Source: Tillus elongatus
Taxonomy: Eukaryota; Arthropoda; Insecta; Coleoptera; Cleridae
Assembly (NCBI GenBank): GCA_964006375.1
Contig: OZ023267.1
Coordinates: forward strand, 83,640,906 to 83,704,905
Length of the DNA: 64,000 nucleotides
Reading direction: 5' to 3'
The position numbers and the translations under genes were made by a program. Below the pieces are notes generated by a model. The model was not told where the DNA came from, searched no databases, and saw nothing but the letters and a program-made list of their open reading frames with translations. This document shows, in pieces, positions 25,367 through 40,300 of this stretch (the stretch's first letter is position 1; each line of letters opens with the position of its first letter).

Positions 25367-25702
25367 TGTTGCGGTAGATGATGATCTGTTTCATTAGAAA
25401 CGAGGTTAATCACCTTGGGATGCACCTTTTGACAAACACGCAATGTGTTAGGATGGTAATACTGTTATAAACACGCAATGTGTTGAATGATGACACGCAA
25501 TGTGTAGAACGATAAGTATATTTACATCTTATGTTACAAGTTACATGCTTGCACACCAGCGACCGAACTTTAGAAGAGAAGTTATATATTCGGAATTGCA
25601 GTTGACAATGTCCAGCTCGCGAACTGTAAGCTTCTTTCTTTAAAAAGGGACGACTACCTGCACCGGTCGGCTAACCGATATTTTAAAGTTCAATAATAAA
25701 CA
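25367..25702 (-). repeat. BEL/Pao 5' LTR
   Basis: 336 bp, the counterpart of 21428-21781, with the same termini (TG...CA on the minus strand). AATAAA-like signals lie near its outer end. The flanking TATGT duplication is at 25703-25707. Confidence 0.93.
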
Positions 25703-26515
25703 TATGTAAAATATTTTGGTATTTGCAGTGGATGTGCCAAAGTCATAAAAACAAAAAAATATTACCAACGCCAAGATATGCAAATTATTTTTTGTCACCT
25801 TTTGCAAAAGTGAAAAAATGCATATGAATATCGGGATAGCAATTAGGACGTTTTCCCAATATGTATTATTTTTTCGCATTTGCAGTTAATGTGCTCTTAA
25901 TGTCTGTTAAACCAGGCAAATTATCTTTTGTCACTCTTTGTAAAAGTGAAAAAAATGCATATGAAGATCAGGATAGCTATTACCACGTGTTTCAAATATG
26001 TATTATTTTGTGCCAAAATCATAAAAACAAAAAAAAAGATTGCCAAGGTCCTAGTGTATAATAAAATATGCAAATTATTTTTTGTCACCTTTTGCAAAAG
26101 TTAAAAAATGCATAAGATGATCGGGATAGCAATTAAGACGTTTCCGAAATATGTATTATTTTTTGATATTTACAGTAGATGTGCCAAAATTATAAAAACA
26201 AAAAATGATTACCAAGGTACTAGTGTATAATAAGATGTGCGAATTATTTTTTGTCGCCTTTTGCAGAAGCGAAGAAAATGCATAAGAAAATCGGGATAGC
26301 AATTAAGACGTTTCCGAAATATGTATTATTTTTTGACATTTGCGGTAGATGTGCCAAAATTATAAAAACGAAAAATGATTACCAAGGCCCTAGTGTATAA
26401 TAAGATACGCAAATTATTTTTTGTCACCTTTTGCAAACGCGAAAAAATGCATAAGAATATCGGGATAGCAATTAAGACGTTTCCGAAATGTGTATTATTT
26501 TTTGATAGATAGATA
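25703..26515 (+). repeat. ~170-bp satellite array, forward orientation (block 2)
   Basis: This continues the array interrupted by the BEL/Pao element. The monomer resumes at atattttggtatttgcagtg and runs until tgtattattttttgata, where a LINE is inserted. Same motifs and period as block 1. Confidence 0.93.
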
Positions 26516-26705
26516 GATAAATTTATTTGTCATGAGCTGATACAATGTTTCAGATAGACACGTCAATACAATTATAAAAACATCAGAATCAATAAGTAAA
26601 ATAATGTACAAAATATTCACACAAACACAAACAGTCACACACTATATCACCACGAAATAACAAACAAAACATAAAAAAGACTAAATATATGCGACATCAC
26701 AACAA
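26512..26705 (-). other. 3' UTR and tetranucleotide tail of the LINE
   Basis: Non-coding stretch after the ORF2 end, finishing in (TATC)n on the minus strand. There is no long poly(A). Confidence 0.7.
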
Positions 26706-29643
26706 CTATGATGACCTTAAGTGATTTTCGAACTCATCGACAGAATAAAAACACTGCGAATACAGATACTGCTTGAGCTCTCTCTCGAATTACGCCACGG
26801 TACGACAATCCCTAATATGATTAGGCAGCAGATTAAAATAATAAGAACCCGCATACAACGGCGACTTTTTATAGAATGAATTATTAGGTTTATTCAGATA
26901 TATATTATCTCTAAAGCGAATGTTATAGCTATGTAAATTGTAATTGTGTGGCAAATTATTTCTCTTCTTAAATACATAACACATTAGCTTCAGTAAATAA
27001 ACCCCAACAACTGTCAGAATTTTATTATTTTTGAAAACCTCCCTACAAGATTCCCGAAACTCAAGGTTAAAAATCAGGCGCATAATGCGTTTTTGATGTA
27101 GGAGAACCCTAGCTGCATCCGTCGCCTGACCCCACGACACTATGTTATAATTTATAGCTGAATGGCCAAGAGCATAGTACGCAGTCAACAGGCCATCTAA
27201 ATTAAGGTAGGACTTTAAAGTCTTTAGAATGTAAAAACATCTGTTCAGCCTTGAGCAAACTGCGTCAACATTAGTGGACCAGGAGAAAACTCTGTCAATT
27301 ACTGTTCCCAGAAATGATGTGGAGAAAACAGAAGTTAAAGAGCTGCCATTGAAGTTAACACTGATGTCAACACGCGGACTTAACTTAGTTTGGAAATGCA
27401 GCAATTGCGTCTTGTCATAGTTAATATGTTATATAGTTAATATCATATTGTTTTTTGTACACCAGCTGCTGAATTCATTTAAAACGTTATTAATTTTTTT
27501 ATAGAGAGATGGAAGATTTGAGGCTGAGACTAAAATTGACGTATCATCAGCGTACATGAATACCAATCCATTTGATATATGTTTTGGCAAGTCGTTAACA
27601 TAAAGCAGGAACAGCAGCGGGCCTAAAATGCTTCCCTGTGGGGCGCCAGTGTTTATGACTTTTGAGTCTGATAAGGCATCGCCCATCCTAACAACAAGTT
27701 TTCTGTTAGACAGAAATGACCGAATCCAGTTGTTCAAATTCCCTCTAATTCCCATATAATGAAGTTTGTCACAAACAAAGCCAGAATTTATCGTGTCGAA
27801 CGCACGGGACAGATCAAGAAATAACCCCACCGTGTATTCCTTCAAATCCATCCTTTCCAGTGTCGCCTGCACAAAATCAGTCACCGCTGATTCCGCGGAG
27901 AGCCCCTTACTGAAACCGTACTGTCGGTTCGAGATTAAGTTGTTTCCGTCCAAGTATTCTTGCATTCTTTGCGAAACTATTTTTTCGAATATTTTGGAGA
28001 AAATACTTAGCAACGCAATAGGCCTATAATTCTCGATGTTGTTTTTATCTCCCCCTTTATGTAGAGATATGATAGCAGCAATTTTCAATCGTGTGGGAAA
28101 TTCACCCAGAAGCAACGACAGGTTAATCACTTTAGTTAGAGGCATCAGTAATTCATCACACAACTTAAAAATAAACGATGGAATGCCATCCAGCCCAGCC
28201 GATTTTTTATTTTTTAAGCCCAGAATAATATTTCTAACTTCATCCTCAGTAACTGGACGTGCAAACATTGATGACTGGGGACAATTAACCGACACAGTAC
28301 AACGATCCGAAAGGCGATTTTGGAAATGACTGTTTAACTTAAAAGCAACGGCAGTAGAAAAATAATCCGCAAACATATTAGCCACAACCGTGGGGTCATT
28401 TATTTCAACACCATCATGGGTGAGGGAAACTTCAGATAACTTAGGTTTTTTATTTCTTACTAAATTTACTAAATTCCACAGCACTTTAGGCTTATTATCC
28501 GAATTAGACACCAATTGTGAAAAATAGTTTCGCTTTTCATCATTTATTAATTTGTTCAGTCTTATACTACTGATCTTATAGTAATCCCTGAGCTCTTCGC
28601 TGCTATATTTTTTACGTAATATATTAAGATCTTTAAGGTTCGCAGTTTGAACTCTGACATTGACGCTTGGACGATATCGCAGGCCCGTGTTACTCCTAGT
28701 TTTTACCTTTTTAACGGGAAAGGCTGCATCAAACGCAAATTTAAAATGTTCCCAGAATACCTCAAATACGTTTCACCGAAGTGTGTTCGCAGAAACCATC
28801 GTCATCAAAAATATTTATATTAGTAAGTAGCCTTTTGAACTGTTTAATTGCAAGCTGTGAGAATGATCTTTTAAACTGAAACACATTACTGTGTCCATTA
28901 GTTATATTAACAAGAGGCAGCCAGTCAAAACTAACAGCATTATGATCCGAGAAGCCAGGACTAACATTCCTGCAATCTACACAATTCTGAACATTCGTCA
29001 AAATATAATCAATACATGAACCACCTACCTTTGTGATCCTTGTCGGAGAGTCCACGACTGAATGCAGGTTGTACGACTCAAAAATATCATTTAATAAACT
29101 GAGAAGCGGGGAGCTTTTCAATGCGTCAACATTTAAGTCCGCTGCAATAACTATCTAGGAATACTTCAAGCAAATCTTATTTAACAATTCAGAAAACTTC
29201 AAAAGAAACAAATCAAAATCTCCAACAGGTGATCGATAAATTGACACAATACACGTAATCCCGTCAAACTGAACAGCACAGCATTCGAAAGAGAGCTCAA
29301 CTGACATTTTTTTGATAAAGCTAAGTTCACTACAATTTACACTAATGTTTCTCTTAGCAAACAAAGCACAGCCACCATGCGAATGAATGGTTCTCGAAAA
29401 ATGTGACACCAGTTTATAGTCAGGAAAATAGACTGCCTCCAATTGCTCCGAATACATCCAGTGTTCATTTACTGACAAAAACGATGGATCCTTTTCAGAG
29501 AGGAAGTTTTCCATAATGTTTATCTTATTGCTCAATGACTGAACATTTAAGTGCAGAAGTCTTAAGCTTGTCTGTTGTACGGCATTATTGATGGAACAGT
29601 TGTCATTCAATTCAGTCTCACTACTATCCGGAAGCGTTCTCAT
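26706..29643 (-). pseudogene. LINE ORF2: APE endonuclease and reverse transcriptase
   Basis: Endonuclease: LRLLHLNVQSLSNKIN, SVNEHWM, HGGCALFAKR, IVSIYRSPVGD, AADLNVD, DSPTRITKVGGSCIDYI and FSDHNAV. RT: LVRNKKPKL, GLKNKKSAGLDGIP, KIAAIISLHKGGDKNNIENY-RPI, GFSKGLSAESAV, LFLDLSRAFDTI, GAPQGSILGPLLFLLYVNDL and YADD (27543-27554), then the C-terminal RT-associated tail RIMRLIFN...ILTV...YYFNLLPNHIRD. No RNase H. Breaks: stop at 29157-29155, frameshift near 28765, stop at 27431-27429 next to a short local duplication of attaactat, and stop at 26792-26790; the natural end is at 26708-26706. The start overlaps the ORF1 end by about 20 bp in another frame. Confidence 0.9.
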
Positions 29644-30514
29644 AACTGCGACGAAAAAATTTATAGGGTTTTATGATAACTCCTCTTGGCCACAATGAAC
29701 CATCTAAAATAGTATGTTTTGCTTCAGAGTTTATACCAACCCTAAAGCTGCTGTTTTGTCCCTTGCTGTTTAACTTGACACATCGCATATCGATGAGAGT
29801 CCATCTTGTTTTGAAAAAACTATTCATGTCCTCTTCAGACACCTGTCCCTTAATTCGCCCCACATAAAACCATGAAGTCGCTGCAACACCCTGTATAGTA
29901 GTCTCGTCTGTACCACAGCCTGTGACTATATCATGAGAGATGTAATTCAAGCTAGCTTTGTTTTGCTTTTTAACTTCACTAGGTCTTCCCTTCTGATCAT
30001 TAATATGTCGAGAATGTTTGTTTTTATTTTTGTTTATTTTCTGCCAGATATTATCTTCCGGCCCAGTTTCATTATTTTTATTTACATGTTTTTTTGCTGG
30101 TGCTGTCTCGGCCGATTTATCAGAATCCGGCTTATCAGTGACCACCGAGATAATGATTTCCGTTGATGAACTTGACCTGTCTAGAAAACTTTCACCGTCG
30201 CCGTTTAATTGCAAGCTGTTATTTACCTGCAAATTAGTAGACGAAACACCAAATTGAGGAAGATTTCCGCTCAGTAATCTAACAAGATCAATGTTAGATT
30301 CTTTCGAGTTAACCACTTCCTGTTTAAGTTGAATTATCTCGTCCAGAAGTTCACTAAATGTTATACACACTACTTTTTTAACAGTAGACTCTAGTTCTTC
30401 GAGTGTAAACAAACTTTTTAAATTTTTCTCCTCTTCCTTACATAGACTGTTAGTCTTATGACGTAAATTATACACTGCTTTTTGATTTTCTGGAGTTAAA
30501 CCCATTATTTTCAC
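29624..30514 (-). CDS. LINE ORF1 (nucleic-acid-binding protein), intact
   Basis: 296 codons without a stop, starting MKIMGLTPENQKAVYN and ending KPYKFFRRSYENASG. The N-terminal ~80 residues are helical and may form a coiled coil (LFTLEELESTVKKV...LLDEIIQLKQEV). The middle is low-complexity and basic (KINKNKNKHSRH). The C-terminal ~90 residues (TSWFYVGRIKGQVSEEDMNS...) look like an RRM-type fold often found in ORF1 of CR1/Jockey-group LINEs, where it coats the element RNA. No zinc knuckle was seen. The role is inferred from position and family habit. Confidence 0.75.
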   Translation of the reverse strand: MKIMGLTPENQKAVYNLRHKTNSLCKEEEKNLKSLFTLEELESTVKKVVCITFSELLDEIIQLKQEVVNSKESNIDLVRLLSGNLPQFGVSSTNLQVNNSLQLNGDGESFLDRSSSSTEIIISVVTDKPDSDKSAETAPAKKHVNKNNETGPEDNIWQKINKNKNKHSRHINDQKGRPSEVKKQNKASLNYISHDIVTGCGTDETTIQGVAATSWFYVGRIKGQVSEEDMNSFFKTRWTLIDMRCVKLNSKGQNSSFRVGINSEAKHTILDGSLWPRGVIIKPYKFFRRSYENASG

Positions 30515-30572
30515 TTATAATTAACGGAGATCAACGAACACGTTTACACTGCGCGACGTCTACTGTAGTGAT

Positions 30573-32280
30573 ATGATATTTGCAGTAGATGTGCCAACAA
30601 CATAAAAACTAAAAATGATTACCAAGTGTATAATAAAATATGCAAATTATTTTTTGTCACATTTTGCAAAAGTGAAAAAAATGCATATAAATATCGCGAT
30701 AGCAATTAAAACGTTCTAGAAATATGTATTATTTTTTGATATTTGCAGGAGATGTGCCAAAATTATAAAAACGAAAAATGATTACCAAGGCCCTAGTGTA
30801 TAATAAGATATGCAAATTATTTTTTGTCGCCTTTTGCAAAAGCGAAAAAATGCATATGAATATCGGGATAGCAATTTAGACGTTTTCCAAATATGTGTTA
30901 GTTTTTCGCATTTGCAGTTAATGTGCCAAAATCATAGAAACCAAAAATTATTACTAAGGCCCTTATATATGTTAAACCATGCAAATTACTTTTTGTCACT
31001 CTTTGCATAAGTGAAAAAATACATGTGAAGATCTGGATAGCTATTACCACGTTTTTCAAATATGTATTATTTTTTGACATTTAGCGAGGATGTGCAAAAA
31101 TTATAAAGACGAAAAATGATTGCTAAGGCCCTTATGTCTGAAAAACCATGAAAATTTATTTCTGTCACCTTTTGCATAAGTGAAAAAAGTGCATAAGAAG
31201 ATCGGGATAGCAATTAAGACGTTTCCGAAATGTGTATTATTTTTTGATATTTGCAGTAGATGTGCGAAAATCATAAAAACGACACATGATTACTAAGGCC
31301 CTTGTGTATAACAGGGTATGCAAATAATTTTGTCACCTTTTGCAAAAGCGAAAAAATGCATAAGAAGATCGGAGTAGCAATTAAGACGTTTCCGAAATAT
31401 GTATTATTTTTTGATATTTCCAGTAAATGTGCCAAAATCATAAAAATGAAAAATGATAACTAAGGCCATTGTGTATAACAGGATATGCAAATCATTTTTT
31501 GTCACCTTTTGCAAAAGTAAAAAAAAGCTGCATATGAAGATCGGGATAGCAATAAAGACGTTTTCCGAAAATGTATTATTTTTTCGCATTTGCAGTTAAT
31601 GTGCCAAAATCATTAAAACAAAAAATTACTACTAAGGCCCTTATGTATGTTAAACCATGCAAGTTATTTCTTGTCACTCTTTTCAAAAGTGAAAAAACTG
31701 CATATGAAAATCGGGATAACTATTACCACGTTTTTCAAATATGTATTATTTTCTGTATTTGTAGTGGATGTGCCAAAATCATAAAAACAAAAAATGATTA
31801 CCAACGCCCTAGTGTATAATAAGATATGCAAATTATTTTTTGTTACCTTTTGCAAAAGTGAAAAAATGCATATGAATATCGCGATAGCAATTAGGACGTT
31901 TTCCAAATATGTATTATTTTTTGATATTTTCAGTAGATGTGCCAACATCATAAAAACTAAAATTGATTACTAAAGCCCTTGTGTATAAAAGGATATGCAA
32001 GTTATTTTTTGTCACCCTTTGCAAAAGGGAAAAAACTGCATAAGAAGATCGGGATAGCAATTAAAACGTTTTCCAAAAAGATATTATTTTTTCGCATTTG
32101 CAGTTAATGTGCCAAAATCATTAAAACAAATCATTATTACTAAAGCCCTTATGTATGTTAAACCATGCAAATTATTTTTTGTCACTCTTTGCAAAAGTAA
32201 AAAAAAATGCTTATGAAAATCGGGATAGCTATTACCAATTGTTTCAAATAGGTATTATTTTTTGATATTTGCAATAGATA
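30573..32280 (+). repeat. ~170-bp satellite array, forward orientation (block 3)
   Basis: Resumes exactly at gatatttgcagtagatgtgcc after the LINE and runs about ten monomers with the same alternating variants as block 1. It stops at ttgatatttgcaatagat. Short frames inside (such as MSKNNTYLKNVV) come from the repeat. Confidence 0.93.
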
Positions 32281-32896
32281 ATAATTGATTGATTATGCTG
32301 TGATACAGTTATTTTTCAATTTTTTCTAAACATATGCTTTACAGGTCAGGTACAACCTTTGAAATTTACAAAATGAGGGTACAGAAACAGAGCCATAAAA
32401 CTTCCTGGGATCAACATCGTAAAAGCGATATATCAAAGTCCAAACGTTCTTTATCCATGCGACGCGTTTAAATACAAATAATATTTGAGAAAAAATGTTA
32501 GGTTTAATATTTGAATATGGCCACCCACTAACTACTATATTAGAGTGACTAACATTAATTAGATTTTCATAAGTTTTTATGTTGCATTCCTCAAGTATGA
32601 GGCACAGCATAAGAAACAGTCTTATTGTGCTATGTAACTAAGATTTATGCCACTAAAAAACATTTGCACTTTAAACCTAATTTATAGCAAATTTTTATAA
32701 TAAACATATTCTTATAACGAGATTGGGGCAGTTTGTTTGTATACACAGCATGTTTGTTAAATTTATTTAAATTTATCATTTTTGAAAAACATAATAAAAA
32801 TAATAATCTGCATCACTTGCTCACTGTCGGAAGGCAAAGTCGCTTAGTAGTCGCAACGAAAGGTTAAAATAAGGTGGTTTCCCGTTGCCTTCCGTG
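32281..32896. other. non-satellite spacer at the inversion point
   Basis: 616 bp between the forward and reverse satellite blocks. It contains a 95-codon minus-strand frame at 32326-32610 that is not recognised, and a short inverted repeat ggaaggcaa (about 32829) / ttgccttcc (about 32892). Confidence 0.6.
32326..32610 (-). other. unrecognised 94-aa open frame in the central spacer
   Basis: Begins MLCLILEECNIKTYENL and includes VSGWPYSNIKPNIFSQ and LIYRFYDVDPRKFYG. Its composition looks more protein-like than frames in the satellite, but no domain is known to me and splice signals were not convincing. It could be a relic of the element that organised the inverted block, or chance. Confidence 0.2.
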
Positions 32897-35625
32897 TGGC
32901 ACATTGACTGCAAATGACCAAAAACTAACAAAAATACATTCTTGAAAAACGTCTTAACTGCTATCCCGATGTTTAAATTTTTTTTTCACTTTTGCAAAGG
33001 GTGGCAAAAAATAAATCTGGTGTAGTATTATACAATAGGGCCTTGGTTACGATTTTTGGTTTTATGATTTTGCTACATTAACAGTAAATATCACAGAATC
33101 ATTAATGTTTGAAAAACGTGGTAGTAACTATACCGGTGTTTAAATGCATTTTTTTACTTTTCCAAAGGGTGACAGAAAATAATTTGAATGAGCTCTCATA
33201 CGTCAGGCCTTTGGTGATATTTTTTTGTTTTTATGAATTTGGCACATTAACTGTAAATGCGAAAAATGAATTCATATTTGGAAAACGGCTAATAGACAAT
33301 TCATTGTTTTTTTTCTTATCACATCTGATAGACCTCCCACAAAGATGATTTTTAATATTTTTTTCATTTCACATACTACAAAAATAACGACGCAAAAAAC
33401 TATTTGAAAATGCGAATTTCATGATTGATTTCAAACACCACTATTTTGCCGGCATAATCTGTGACGTCACTGGACTGTAATGTCACAATGACAATGAGCT
33501 TGCTTCTCTGTGTTTATATCACCACGATATTGAGAAACAAGGGACCGTACTTATCATACCATAGGGCAAAATAAACACGTCATTTATTCGCTGTCCAAGT
33601 ACGTCACGACCAATAACAACGTTCGCGGTCACGTGATAATGATTCGAATTTTTATTTTATTTTAAAAGTCTTTTTCTGTCCACTACATATATTTTTGGGT
33701 ATTTTCATGCATGTAATAATGTTCTATGTATGAAAAACTATTAGGTAAATGTTAAATTCATGTAATGTAAAATCCATGCAAATAGTCTATTGGTATCCCA
33801 ATTTTCATATAATTTTTTTTTCGCAAAGATGGCAAAACAATTTGCATGAGTTATGTTATACATTAACGCCTTGGTAATAGTTTTTGTTTTTATGATTTTG
33901 GCCACTTGACTGCAAATGTCAAAAAATAATACATATTGCGGAAACGTTTTAATGCTATTCCCATCTTCATATGCATTTTTTTCACTTTTGCAAATAGTGA
34001 CAAAAAATAATTTGCAGGGTTTAACACACATAATTGCTATCCCGATATTCTAATGCACTTTTTTCACTGTTGCAAAAGGTGACAAAAATAATTTGCATGG
34101 TTTTTCATACATATGGGCCTTAGTAATCATTTTTCTTTTTTATAATTTTGGCACATCTACTGGCAAACATCAAAAAATTATTTATATTTGAAAAACATGG
34201 TACTAGCTATCCCGATTTTCATACGCTTTTTTTTTCACTTTTGCAAAGAGTGACAAAAATCAATTTGCATGGTTTAACATACATAAGGGCCTTAGTAATA
34301 ATTTTTTGTTTTTATGATTTTGGCACATTAACTGCAAATGCGAAAAATAATACATATTTGGAAAACGTCTTAATTGCTATCCCGAGTTTCATATGCATTT
34401 TTTAAACTTTTGCAAAAGGTGACAACAAATAATTTGCATATCTTGTTATACACTAGCGCCTTGACAATCATTTTTTGTTTTTATGATTTTGGCACATCCA
34501 CTGCATATACCAAAAATAATACATATTTGCAAAACTTGGTAATAGCTATCCCGATCTTCATATGCATTTTTCCACCTTTGCAAAATGTGACAAAAAATAA
34601 TTTGCATATCCTGTTATTCACAAGGGCGTTAGTAATCATATACTGTAAATATCAAAAAATAATACATATTTGGGAAACGTCTTAATTGCTATCCCAAACT
34701 TCTTATGCATTTTTTTAACTTTTGCAAAATGTGACAAAAAACAATTTGCATGGTTTTTCATACATAAGGGCCTTAGTAATAATTTTTTGTTTTTATCATT
34801 TTGGCACATTAACTGCAAATACGAAAAAACAATACATTATTGGAAGACGTCTTAATTGCTATCCCGATATTCTTATGCATTTTTTGCGCTTTTGCAAAAT
34901 GTGACAAAAAATAATTTGCATATCCTGTTATTCACAAGGGCGTTAGTAATCATTTTCCGTTTTTATGATTTTGGCACATCTACTGCAAATATCAAAAAAT
35001 AATACGTATTTCGGAAACGTCTTAATTGCTATCCCGATATTCTTAAGCACTTTTTTCGCTTTTGCAAAAGGTGACAAAAAATAATTTGCACATATTATAC
35101 ACTATCGCCTTGGTAATCATTTTTAGTTTTTATAATTTTGGCACAACTACTGCAAATATCAAAAATTACGGAAACGTCTTAATAGCTATCCCGATTTTCT
35201 TTTACAATTTTTTCGCTTTTGCAAAAGGTGACAAAAAATAATTTGCATATCCTGTTATACACAAGGACCTTAGTAATCAGTTTTCGTTTTTATGATTTTG
35301 GCGCATCTACTGCAAATATCAAGAAATAATACGTATTTCGGAAACGTCTTAATTAATATCCCGATATTCTTATGCATTTTTTCGCTTTTGCAAAAGGTGA
35401 CAGAAAGTAATTGGCATATCCTGGTATACACAAGGGCCTTAGTAATCATTTTTTGTTTTTATGATTTTGGCACACTGCAAATATAAAAAAATAATACATA
35501 TTTTGAAGACGTCTTAATTGCTATCTCGATATTGTTATGCATTTTTGTCGCTTTTGCAAAAGGTGAAAAAAAATAATTTGGACATCTAATTATACACTAG
35601 GGCCCTGGTATTAGTTTTTCGTTTT
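32897..35625 (-). repeat. ~170-bp satellite array, reverse orientation (block 4)
   Basis: The same monomers, now as reverse complement (gacaaaaaataatttgcata, cgtcttaattgctatcccga, ttttggcacatctactgcaa). The array is interrupted by unrelated sequence at about 33300-33760 and by the hairpin-ended element at 35626. Confidence 0.94.
33300..33760. other. unrelated insertion inside satellite block 4
   Basis: About 460 bp without satellite motifs, containing tctgtgacgtcactgg and gcggtcacgtgataatgatt. Satellite resumes near 33770 (aaatccatgcaaatag...). No TIR or TSD could be fixed. Possibly a non-autonomous DNA element. Confidence 0.4.
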
Positions 35626-37359
<1,734 letters not shown>

Positions 37360-40300
37360 TTTTTTAAATTTTGGCACATCCACTGCAAATATCAAAAAAT
37401 AATACATATTTGGGAAACCTCTTAATTGCTATCCGAAACTTCTTATGCATTTTTTTAACTTTTGCAAAAGGTGACAAAAAACAATTTGCATGGTTTTTCA
37501 TACATAAGGACCTTAGTAATAATTTTTTGTTTTTATCATTTTGGCACATTAACTGCAAATACGAAAAAACAATACATATTTGGAAGACGTCTTAATTGCA
37601 CTCCCGATATTCTTATGCATTTTTTGCGCTTTTGCAAAAGGTGACAAAAAATAATTTGCATATCCTGTTATACGCAAGGGCCTTTGTAATCATTTTCCAT
37701 TTTTATGATTTTGGCACATCTACTGCAAATATAAAAAAATAATACATGTTTAGGAAACTTCTTAATTGCTATCCCGATCTTCTTATGCACTTTTTTACTT
37801 TTGCAAAAGGTGTCAAAAAATAATTTGCATGTTTTTTCATACATAAGGGCCTTAGTAATCATTTTTCGTTTTATAATTTTGGCACATCTAATGCAAATAC
37901 CAAAAAATAATACATATTTAAAAAACGTGGTAATAGCTATCCCGATTTTCATATTAATTTTTTTCACTTTTGCAAAGAGTGACAAAAAATGATTTGCATG
38001 GTTTAACATACATAACAGCCTTAGTATTAATTTTTTGTTTCTATGATTTTGGCACATTAACTGCAAAGCCAACAATAATACATATTTAGGAAACGTCTTA
38101 GTTCCTATCCCGATTTTCATATGCATCTTTTTTATAGCTTTTGCACAAGATGACAAAAATAATTTGCAGATCTTATTATACACTTTTTTAAAATTTTGGC
38201 ACATATACTGTAAATATCAAAAAATAATACATATTTGGGAAACGTCTTAATTGCTATCCCAAACTTCTTATGCATTTTTTTAACTTTTGCAAAAGGTGAC
38301 AAAAAACAATTTGCATGGTTTTTCATACATAAGGGCCTTAGTAATAATTTTTTGTTTTTATCATTTTGGCACATTAACTGCAAATACGAAAAACAATACA
38401 TTATTGGAAGACGTCTTAATTGCTATCCCGATATTCTTATGCATTATTTGCGCTTTTGCAAAATGTGACAAAAAATAATTTGCATATCCTGTTATACACA
38501 AGGGCCTTTGTAATCATTTTTTGTTTTTATGATTTTGGCACATCTACTGCAAATATCAAAAAATAATACATATTTCGGAAACTTCTTAATTGCTATCCCG
38601 ATATTCTTATGCATTTTTTCGATTTTGCAAAAGGCGACAAAAAATAATTTAAATATCCTGTTATACGCAAGGGCCTTTGTAATCATTTTCCGTTTTTATG
38701 ATTTTGGCACATCTACTGCAAATATAAAAAAATAATACATATTTAGGAAACTTCTTAATTGCTATCCCGATCTTCTTATGCACTTTTTTCACTTTTGCAA
38801 AAGGTGTCAAAAAATAATTTGCATTTTTTTTCATACATAAGGGCCTTAGTAATCATTTTTCGTTTTATAATTTTGGCACATCTAATGCAAATATCAAAAA
38901 ATAATACATATTTAAAAAACGTGGTAATAGCTATTACGATTTTCATATTAATTTTTTTCACTTTTGCAAAGAGTGACAAAAAATGATTTGCATGGTTTAA
39001 CATACATAACGGCCTAAGTATTAATTTTTTGTTTCTATGATTTTGGCACATAAACTGCAAATGCGAACAATAATACATATTTAGGAAACGTCTTAGTTCC
39101 TATCCCGATTTTCTATGCATTTTTTTTATAGCTTTTGCACAAGATGACAAAAAATAATTTGCAGATCTTATTATACACCTTTTTAAAATTTTGGCACATA
39201 CACTGTAAATATCAAAAAATAATACATATTTGGGAAACGTCTTAATTGCTATCCCAAACTTATGCATTTTTTTTCACTTTTGCAAAAGGTGACAAAAATA
39301 ATTTGCATGGTTTAACATACACAAGGGCCTAAGTAATCATTTTTCGTTTTTATGATTTTGGCACATCTACTGCAAATATCAACAAATAATACATATTTCG
39401 GAAACGTCTTAATTGATATCCCGATAATCTTTATGCATTTTTTCGCTTTTGCAAAAAGTGACAAAACATAATTTGCATGGTTTAACATACGTAACGGCCT
39501 TAGCAATTAGTTTTTGTTTTTATGATTTTGGCAGATTAACTGCAAATGCGAAAAAATAATACATATTTGAAACACGTGGTAATAGTTATACCGATATTCA
39601 TATGCATTTTTTTCACTTTTGCAAAAGCTGACAAAAAATAATTTGCATATCTTATTATACACTATAGCCTTGGTAATCATTTTTCGTTTTTACAAATTTG
39701 GCATATCTACTGCAAGTATCAAAAAATAATACATATTTCGGAAACGTCTTAATTGCTATCCCGTTCTTCTTATGATTTTTTTTAGCTTTTGCAAAAGGTG
39801 ACAAAAAATAATTTGCAAATTACGCACTATGGCCTGGGTAATCATTTTTTGTTTTTATAATTTTGGCACAACTACTGCAAATATCAAACAATAATACGTA
39901 TTTCGAAAACGTCTTAATCGCTATCCCGATCTTCTTATGTATTTTTTTCGCTTTTGCAAAAGGTGACAAAAAATAATTTGCATATCGTGTTAGACACAAG
40001 GGCCTTAGTAATCATTTTTCGTTTTTATAATTTTGGCACATCTACTGATAATATTAAAAAATAATACACATTTCCGAAACGTCTTAATTGCTATCCCGAT
40101 CTTCTTATGAATTTTTTCGGTTTTGCAAAAGGTGACAAAAAATAATTTGCAAATTATACACTATGGCCTTGGTAATCATTTTTTATTTTTATAATTTTGG
40201 CCCAACTACTACAAATATCAAACAATAATACATATTTCGGAAACGTCGTAATTGCTATCCCGATCTTCTTATGGATTTTTTCGCTTTTGCAAAAGGTGAC

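Larger units (their letters stand above)
21428..25702 (-). mobile_element. BEL/Pao LTR retrotransposon, internally deleted
   Basis: Two LTRs (21428-21781 and 25367-25702) enclose minus-strand gag/pol remnants. A 5-bp duplication TATGT lies outside (21423-21427 and 25703-25707), interrupting a satellite monomer. Just inside the minus-strand 5' LTR is ttggtccttctagaaccgga, the conserved leader typical of BEL/Pao, and next to the 3' LTR is a purine run (aagggcggcgg). At 4.3 kb it is well short of a full element (usually 6-7 kb): most of gag, the protease and most of the RT are missing. Confidence 0.92.
26512..30572 (-). mobile_element. near full-length two-ORF LINE (CR1/Jockey group) inserted in satellite
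   Basis: About 4.06 kb on the minus strand: short 5' UTR, ORF1, ORF2, 3' UTR and a (TATC)n-like tail (gatagatagatagata on the plus strand at 26514-26529). Both borders fall within one satellite phrase, tattattttttgata/tttgcagtag, so the insertion split a monomer. The tail motif matches the target (TATC), as in LINEs that prime on short repeats. Four disabling changes were found in ORF2; ORF1 is intact. Confidence 0.88.

Noticed and set aside
27766..30257. Plus-strand frames within the LINE at 26512-30572
   Set aside because: Complementary shadows of ORF1 and ORF2.
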